Shown: one piece after another, positions 49,101-64,000 of the stretch
Layout of the letters: every line of letters starts with the position of its first letter
Position numbering within the stretch: position 1 is the stretch's first letter
DNA from: Branchinecta lynchi
Taxonomy: Eukaryota > Arthropoda > Branchiopoda > Anostraca > Branchinectidae
Reading direction: 5' to 3'
NCBI GenBank assembly: GCA_023053575.1
Contig: JAKZAP010000007.1
Span: forward strand, 16,211,508-16,275,507
DNA length: 64,000 bases
Translations under genes and position numbers: made by a program
The notes under the pieces: model-generated
The model's input: only the letters and a program-made list of their open reading frames with translations
Database searches by the model: none
What the model was told of the DNA's origin: nothing

Positions 49101-49356
49101 CTAAGGGCAGACTACCTATCAGACAATCAAATCAACAACATATTTTTTACCCACTGGCCGATGGCATTGGGGGGGGGGCGTATCCCTCCCCCCAGTCGTG
49201 ATGCCCCTGATCCTGGCTACAGTTAGGTTATTCTAAGGGCAGACTACCTATCAGACAATCAAATCAACAACATACCCTGGTAAAGCTGAGCTCCTCCACA
49301 AATTCATGGATCTTTTGCTGGAAGCACAAGGGATCATACAGCTTTTGATTTTCCAT
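29228..49356 (-). CDS. Gene B: coiled-coil protein with long disordered C-terminal tail (7 exons)
   Basis: I cannot name this gene. Exons, in transcript order: 49276-49356 (ATG), 41998-42252, 38721-38860, 37364-37530, 35306-35385, 34142-34389, 29228-31148. All junctions have AG/GT borders and matching phases (0,0,2,1,0,2), giving about 963 residues. After a 27-residue leader the protein is a long coiled coil rich in Glu, Gln, Leu and Arg (about residues 30-330), interrupted near residue 220 by a Ser/Thr-rich hinge. A 639-residue acidic, low-complexity tail follows, with FFRRIFSKLP near its end and an acidic C-terminus. No ATPase, motor, zinc-finger or membrane segment is visible, so the role may be scaffolding; that is inference. 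The link between the first and second exons spans 7 kb and could hide further exons. The introns carry two hAT-like elements, two family A elements and three LINE pieces. Confidence 0.72.
31996..34075. mobile_element. hAT-like MITE family 2 with a 1.8-kb insertion
   Basis: Left end CAGAGGCGTTACTAGC and right end GTAACGCCCCTC are inverted relatives of each other. The flanking 8-mers CCGACCAG and CTGACCAG match at 7 of 8. The outer about 130 bp on each side resemble 48750-49077; the middle (about 32124-33953) is a family D element. Confidence 0.68.
32124..33953. mobile_element. Family D element: hairpin end, tandem-repeat core
   Basis: Begins AAGAGCTGAAAGCTCATATG and ends at a perfect hairpin, TGGCACTTGAG-TAAG-CTCAAGTGCCA, so a piece of the 3' hairpin recurs inverted near the 5' end. 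Between them lie degenerate units of a few hundred bp with C-runs and GGATCCGGTCCG-like blocks (about 32660-33900). A separate copy of the 5' end lies at 22914-22950. Confidence 0.6.
34142..34389 (-). CDS. Gene B coiled-coil exon
   Basis: Acceptor CTATTTCTAG and donor AG|GTAAAT. Starts LEQECESLRTELVDENQEL and continues as an uninterrupted coiled coil to MLEEKSNAIR. Phase 0 in, phase 2 out. The hAT-like composite at 31996-34075 lies just downstream in the intron. Confidence 0.82.
34390..35305. other. Gene B intron
   Basis: A family A core scrap (CAGCCGGAATCCGGTC) at 34728. Otherwise no recognisable feature. Confidence 0.45.
35306..35385 (-). CDS. Gene B small linker exon
   Basis: An 80-bp exon between GATTTTTCAG and AAG|GTATTA. 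It completes the phase-1 codon of the previous exon and gives 26 codons: a Ser/Thr/Asn-rich hinge (KRQPTSETSAFTNS), then NDLLQEKISK, which resumes the helix. It is the only segment found that reconciles the flanking phases. Confidence 0.68.
35805..36211. mobile_element. MITE with about 26-bp inverted ends (407 bp)
   Basis: TATTCTCGCCGTTCCCCGAG at the left is repeated inverted at the right (CTCGGGGAACGGCGAGAATA). The interior repeats GGACTC/GAGTCC and TTCTCGCTGTT motifs. No clear target duplication. Between gene B exons 35306 and 37364. Confidence 0.65.
37364..37530 (-). CDS. Gene B coiled-coil exon
   Basis: Acceptor TTTCTTTCAG and donor GGG|GTGAGT. Enters in phase 2, leaves in phase 1. Encodes NEVESLAVAHDELRKYV and a helical stretch ending KEVVQER. 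A decayed copy of part of this exon seems to lie at 42349-42405. Confidence 0.8.
37607..38697 (+). repeat. Family A element (A7)
   Basis: AACAAGATCAAAGGTTTCGA to CTTTTGGGATCCCAAAA, with several core units. Occupies the intron between the 38721-38860 and 37364-37530 exons of gene B; its right end is about 24 bp from the 38721 donor. Confidence 0.8.
38721..38860 (-). CDS. Gene B coiled-coil exon
   Basis: Acceptor TATTTTTTCAG. Begins ADLRSRQRRLDDCEQQL and continues the heptads of the previous exon in phase 0. Of two possible donors, the one at AA|GTAGCT is chosen because it gives the phase 2 needed by the 37364-37530 exon. Confidence 0.78.
39587..40078. mobile_element. Possible degenerate CAGGGGCGTC-type element
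   Basis: ACAAAGGGGCGTCATGAGG with a G-run at the left and GGGACGCCCCTG at the right. The interior has TACCGATTCGGTC motifs as in the hAT copies. No matching flanks found. Confidence 0.4.
40289..40920 (-). pseudogene. CR1/jockey-like LINE RT C-terminus
   Basis: Minus strand: DSDLKWRTHVDSIIARSDPL and VLRRFATPPRVLKTIYVHTF, then after a frame change QLPTLADRRHELTMNFGKKC and ERYLSSFVPYFIRNF. The active-site YADD lies outside. In a gene B intron. Confidence 0.75.
41123..41922 (+). pseudogene. CR1-like LINE RT C-terminus with internal deletion
   Basis: Plus strand: LHKIELWMQVWLMEVNVEKS, then ERDLGILIDGDLRFSQ, then YEKIQRRATKFVPDLGDLPY and HHRGHAYKL, and finally KWGFGNRIVDPWNSL to the stop at about 41922. 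The usual HLEYANxVW block is deleted and the frame shifts at least twice. A different subfamily from its neighbours. Confidence 0.78.
41998..42252 (-). CDS. Gene B coiled-coil exon
   Basis: Acceptor TATCTACTAG and donor CAG|GTGAGA, 85 whole codons. Begins KQYKNCQTEVQSL and continues as regular heptads rich in Glu, Gln, Leu and Ala up to REQARQLQ. Phase 0 at both ends. Confidence 0.82.
42349..42405 (-). pseudogene. Possible decayed copy of part of a gene B exon
   Basis: Minus strand reads ACGGAAACTCTAGCAAAGGA, close to ACGGAAACTCTGGCAAAGGA in exon 37364-37530; about 21 of 24 core bases agree. Flanks diverge and the frame is lost. It lies about 100 bp before exon 41998-42252. Confidence 0.4.
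42950..43256 (+). pseudogene. Jockey/CR1-like LINE RT C-terminus
   Basis: SESVQKRATRIVLQNH in one frame, then SYKQALAKLNLSPLQVRLLQ and TNRYGNSFVPFFTSIF to a stop in another. The RYxNSFVPFF end matches the LINE family at 14369 and 40289. Confidence 0.72.
43445..45138. mobile_element. Possible CAGGGGCGG-ended element with internal duplication
   Basis: CAGGGGCGGTTCGAGGGG at the left and CCCCCCCTTCGAACCGCC at the right are roughly inverted. Inside, about 190 bp (43738-43912) recur at 44465-44660. From 44390 to 45040 the motif CAAGCTCAAAACATACGACT recurs several times. No target duplication was identified. Confidence 0.42.
45529..46925. mobile_element. hAT-like non-autonomous element, copy 2 (1397 bp)
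   Basis: Same termini and interior as 8147-9542, in the same orientation, flanked by a perfect 8-bp duplication ATTTTCAG (45521-45528 and 46926-46933). Lies in the long first intron of gene B. Confidence 0.88.
46998..47815 (+). repeat. Family A element (A8)
   Basis: AACAAGACCAAAGGTTTTGA to TTTTGGGATCCCAAAA with three core units. Lies about 70 bp to the right of hAT copy 2. Confidence 0.8.
48750..49077. mobile_element. hAT-like MITE family 2, 328 bp
   Basis: Starts CAAAGGTGTTACTAGCC and ends GATGCCCCTG. The flanking 8-mers CTCCTGGC and ATCCTGGC match at 7 of 8. Interior carries repeated CCGACTG/TTTTCAGAAAAA motifs and a G-run near the right end. Relatives at 31996-34075 (with an insertion) and 54308-54560 (rearranged). 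Confidence 0.7.
49011..49274 (+). repeat. 132-bp tandem duplication
   Basis: Two near-identical 132-bp units (49011-49142, 49143-49274) covering the right end of MITE 48750-49077 and the following 65 bp. The second ends one base inside the donor of the gene B first exon. Confidence 0.85.
49276..49356 (-). CDS. Gene B putative first exon with ATG
   Basis: An ATG preceded by an in-frame TAA opens 27 codons (MENQKLYDPLCFQQKIHEFV..) ending at AGG|GTATGTT in phase 0, which fits the phase-0 start of the 41998-42252 exon. Its assignment to gene B rests on phase, order and lack of another candidate. A 132-bp tandem duplication begins one base inside the donor. Confidence 0.5.
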
Positions 49357-49539
49357 TATTTTAGACTCTGTTCAGCTTGGTTATTCCTTTAGACCATTGT
49401 GTTCCTTCTCTGGCAAGAAGCTTGAGTCAACAGCTCACTTTGATGGAATTCAAATACTTCGCGCAAAATAGATTGCCAAGGAAACGTATGGAGACCATCT
49501 AGCGACACATTTTACCGCTGAGCCCGGTACTCCCAGTAG

Positions 49540-50330
49540 ATGGATGGTTTTCGCCCTTTTTTGTGGAGCTCATACCTCGTGAACCAGTTCAAGTATCAAG
49601 TTCAAACTTGGTACACTTGTGGGTATGAGGGTCTAATTGTGCCTTTGGGGGTCCCACCCCCTACACCCGCCTGGTTCAGGGGCAAATGGGCCCAGATTGC
49701 CTAGTCCTAAAAACATAGGACGATGACATTCCTTGTACTTGTAGATCCTAAAGCTGGAAAATTACTTACAAAATTTTATCTCCCCCACCCACCCCGTTCA
49801 AGAGCAACTGGGCCCAGATTGCCCAGGAGTAAAGTTCGTTACCGTGACAGGACAGGAATCAACAGGTAACAAGTTGCAACTTGGTAGGCTTGTGAGCATA
49901 GGGGTCTCTTTTTGCGGGCCTCAAACCCCCCCCCCCCCCCCCCAATTGGTTCAGGGAAAATTGGGCCCAGAACTTGACAAAAACTGGAGATAGGCCGACG
50001 AAATTCCTTTGTGCTTTTGGATCATCGGGTTGGGAATATCTACATGTGAAGTTAGAACCACTCCCCATCGTCCCCGTTGATGGTCAAGCGGGCCCAATTT
50101 GCCCACGAGTAAAGTTTTTGACCCGTGACTGGAATCAAACTCTGAGTTGGTATAGTCGGGGATATTTAGGTCTAAACGTGAAATTTGATGGGTCCCGACA
50201 CCCCCCCCCCACCCTCCCGTTCATAGGTAACTGGACCCAGATTTCCCGTGTGTTAAGTTCGTTTATGACATGTTTCAAGTTCAACTCTTGTATACTTGTC
50301 AATATGTGTCTATATATGCGGATTTTAGTG
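49540..50330 (-). repeat. Family C tandem-repeat element, mainly inverted
   Basis: TTTTGTGGAGCTCATACCTC at the left, then CAAACTTGGTACACTTGTGG and several GGGCCCAGATTGCC units with C-runs: the reverse of 6497-7066. It separates the gene B start from the amylase gene. Confidence 0.62.
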
Positions 50331-50344
50331 TAACAGCAATATAT

Positions 50345-50770
50345 AAGACCACCTGGCGTATTTTAATCCTTAATGATCAGTTGAAAACAGGACGGTTTTG
50401 CCATATGACTGATGATATGCCGTTGTTTATGAAGTTGTGACATGGGGGTATCAGACAATAAAACTATTTGGTTGTATTCCACTTTTTATTACCTTGCTAA
50501 TGGAAAAGAGGTAAACTGTCGGACTGGCTAACGAGACATTCAGTATTGGAACATAGACCGTTCTTGCAAGATCTTGAAGATCTTCTTTGGATTTCTAAAT
50601 GCTGTTTGATTACATTAAAAGATTTAAACTGGGATGATTTCAAGTTAGGTTATTTCAACATTTTTGTTATTGGGGATGTAAAATGTCTTGGTTCTAAAGC
50701 TTTGTTTGTACGATGTGATAAACATTTTACTTTCACACTCCACGTCTGAGCGCTTGCTCACTTGTTAACG
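50345..50770 (+). repeat. Dispersed repeat, plus copy
   Basis: About 420 bp, inverted relative of 57490-57870 (shared: CTTGCTAATGGAAAAGAGGT, GCAAGATCTT, GTGATAAACATTTTACTTTC). It ends CTCCACGTCTGAGCGCTTGC, a terminus also seen, inverted, near 4570, 35697 and 56985. A 67-codon frame inside is not conserved in the other copy. Confidence 0.62.
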
Positions 50771-51956
50771 TCGGAAACATAATAAAATCAAATTGTCAAT
50801 TCACGGGTATGGTTTTATATTGAAATTCTCCTAATTTCGACGTCATTTTGACGTCGTCGGCTCCCAGATGAGCCTTCGATCCTGATCGGGACAAAACCAT
50901 TTGCTAAAAAAAAAGTACACGGCATTGCGAAAGACTGATGCGATCTCGTATAGGAAACAAGTTATGTGAAAACGAGAATATCGTGACTAAATACAAAACC
51001 GGAGTGGAAGCAAACAACGAATGGCATAGTGCATGGCATTGCTGCTTATCAACTAAACAAAAAATATGAAGCAATAGAAGATGACACATTCTAGTGTTGC
51101 TGTTGCAGTGAACGATTTCTTTCTTCTGTTTATTGAAACAATATCTTACAATATAACTATCAAATAAATGATCAAGCACTCTCTAAAATAAATTTTAAAT
51201 TACAGGCCTTCGTCACCCAGCGTTCAGAAGAGACGAGACTAGAAAAAAAAAGAAATTTAGCTCGATGCAGGATATCTTGGTCGGAAAAAGCACGAATTCT
51301 TCGATCTGACGACATACATAATTTTGCAGCGCACCAAGCAGTGTTCTATGAAAGCTCCTTTCTCAAAGAAGTCGGAAAAATTCCCCGGCTTACCGGCCTT
51401 TATCGCTCGAGCAATTTTTTGCACGAAATCGAAAGGTTTTAATGATTGAGTCGAAGTACGTTGAGCACATGACAGACAAGGACATGTGCATAGCAGACCT
51501 GGAATACTGTCGATTCCAGAATCTGAAATAAATGGTAGCGCGGACGTCACGCGAAAAACTACAGCGCATCTTGTGTTAGGTCCTCACAACGTAGCCTCAC
51601 TGCAGAGAACAGATTCAATATAGGTTGGCTGCTTCGTTTTTAGCTTTTTTCTTCTTTCGTTTTCTTTTCTTCGTTTCTTTCGTTTTCAGAAGTAGTGACG
51701 AATAAGAGCATATAGTCTATGACCTCAAGCGCTTCACACAGGCGGCAGACGAGCTTCAGGACGGCTGGTCTAAAGGGGCGATTTCTTTCGTATCATAGCA
51801 ATTCCATCTTAATGTAAGAATATACGACGGAGTAAAGTTAGGCAAATCGGAAGTGAGTCAGAAGAGTGAATACCATAAGCATGTTTTTCTGCAAATTATA
51901 TGTAGGCTTAGGCTACTCGTTTTCTTTTCGACCTTGTGGAGGTGGCCCCTTGCCGC
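50771..51956. other. Amylase 3' flank
   Basis: A GACGTC-ATTTTG-ACGTC palindrome near 50840. A 97-codon minus-strand frame at 51257-51550 (FVQKIARAIKAGKPGNFSDF) has plausible composition, but its phase does not fit the amylase donor. A minus-strand AATAAA lies near 51127. Confidence 0.4.
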
Positions 51957-62767
<10,811 letters not shown>

Positions 62768-63243
62768 CTAAACAAAAATTTGAATTAGTAATGAAGATAG
62801 GCTCTGCTACTCAATGCAGAACTGAAACCCGGCACTATTTCAGTATGCTTCTTCTGTAAGCGCCATCCCCAGCACGCTTTTTTTCTATTTTCGTTTCACA
62901 GTGGTCTCCGTTCTTTGCTGCAAAGCCCAATTCAGTCTTCTCATGGAGTCTTTTCACAGCTAAGCCCCGCCCCCCGCTTGTTCGTGATTGATCTATACAA
63001 ACCAATGTGATGCTCTTATTATTATTTTTTAATATCCGTCAAAATAAAATAGAGAAGTATACAAGATAAAAATAAATAACATCGGCAAGTTGAAAAACAA
63101 CAACAAATTGACAACTATTTTGACAACTATAGACAAACTGAAATTGCACAAGAGCGACAGACATGCAAGTTGCATGAATAACGCTTCGTTAATCCAGATT
63201 AATTTGTAAAAAAATAATAAAACCCTAGCACGGTGTGACAAAT
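62768..63243. other. Amylase intron, upstream side
   Basis: AT-rich, no exon recognised on the minus strand, although an upstream exon ending in phase 1 must exist farther left of the gene start (beyond 64000). Confidence 0.45.
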
Positions 63244-64000
63244 AACAACACCAAAGTTTTCGATGGGATCCCAAAAGTTCAAATTTGATATAGATCAAAT
63301 TGTCTTCGCCAGATCAAATCTTCGCCAGACTACTTGAACACTTTTACTATTAAAATTTAGAAACAGATTAAGGCCAAATAGCTAATCATATGAGAAAACC
63401 AAGTTCAGATATGGATTCAGCATGTGTGTTTACCCCTTTAAGTCAATTTTATTCTGACGAAGCAGATCGAAACTTCCTGCCTTACTTCTGCCGATTTTCC
63501 GGTTTCGGCGGAATTCCGGAACTACTTGTTCGGCAGAAAAATAAAGCTCAAAAACGAATTCAGCATGTCTCCTTTCCCCTAGCTCCAACCTCTAATCACT
63601 TCAGATTAAACCTTTACTCTTAACAAATTTTCCGGTTTCAGCCGGATTCCGAGCGATGTATACGTCCGGTGAGAAAATGATTGTCATATGCGAATCCAGC
63701 ATGTCTTCTTACCCGCAAATCGAACATCTTATCAAATTTAAAATAAAACTTTACTTTAAACAAATTCTGCGGCTTTGGCCCGATTCCGGCCGAACTAATT
63801 GTCCGGCGAGAAAATAATTATCATATTCGGAATCAGCACGTTTCTTTGTCTCTAAATCTAGCCTCCAATCAACTTCATATTAAACTTTTACTTTTCACAA
63901 ATTTTCCGGTTTTCGCCGGATTCCGGGTGAACTATTTGTCCGGCAAGAAAATAAACTTCATATTCGGATTCATTATGTCTCCTTACCCCTAATTCGACTA
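63244..64000 (+). repeat. Family A element (A11), continues beyond the window
   Basis: Begins AACAACACCAAAGTTTTCGA followed by core units (about 63490, 63630, 63760, 63900). No 3' palindrome before the window ends. Confidence 0.75.

Noticed and set aside
51257..51550. Extra C-terminal amylase exon
   Set aside because: A plausible TTTATTTCAG acceptor exists, but the open frame is in the wrong phase for the amylase donor and has no known amylase-associated domain.

Overview
The window is nuclear DNA of an invertebrate animal. Genes are split into short exons with GT..AG introns, one gene is an animal-type chloride-dependent alpha-amylase, and the introns are packed with decayed non-LTR retrotransposons and small non-autonomous DNA elements. 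The sequence does not settle the phylum. The amylase (TDEGPP and FCRGG signatures) and the tandem-repeat-cored mobile elements would suit a marine lophotrochozoan such as a mollusc, but that is inference.

Three genes were rebuilt by joining exons whose splice sites and reading phases agree. Gene A (plus strand, 7335-21823, 5' end not found) encodes a Ser/Pro/Lys/Arg-rich, probably disordered protein of unknown function. Gene B (minus strand, 49356-29228, probably complete) encodes a protein of about 963 residues: a coiled coil from six short exons, then a 639-residue low-complexity tail in one large last exon. Gene C (minus strand, from beyond 64000 to 51957) is the C-terminal half of an alpha-amylase, with the catalytic Asp in VDNHDN and the chloride-binding Arg of RVMSS. 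B and C lie in tandem on the minus strand; A converges on B.

Most of the remainder is mobile or repetitive. Family A elements, at least eleven copies, start near AACAAGACCAAAGG, carry a 137-bp tandem core and end at a GGGATCCC palindrome. Families C and D have the same layout with different sequences. Two full-length 1.4-kb hAT-like elements have perfect 8-bp target duplications, and one of them is nested in a Harbinger-like MITE. There are at least eight LINE reverse-transcriptase C-terminal fragments. Between 24.5 and 28.6 kb a hairpin cluster and a long repeat array form a composite I could not assign.

The most notable points are a LINE 3' end that seems to supply the last codons and stop of gene A, a second copy of that LINE flanked by about 128-bp direct repeats, and the hairpin-ended, tandem-cored element class. 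No tRNA, rRNA or CRISPR was recognised.
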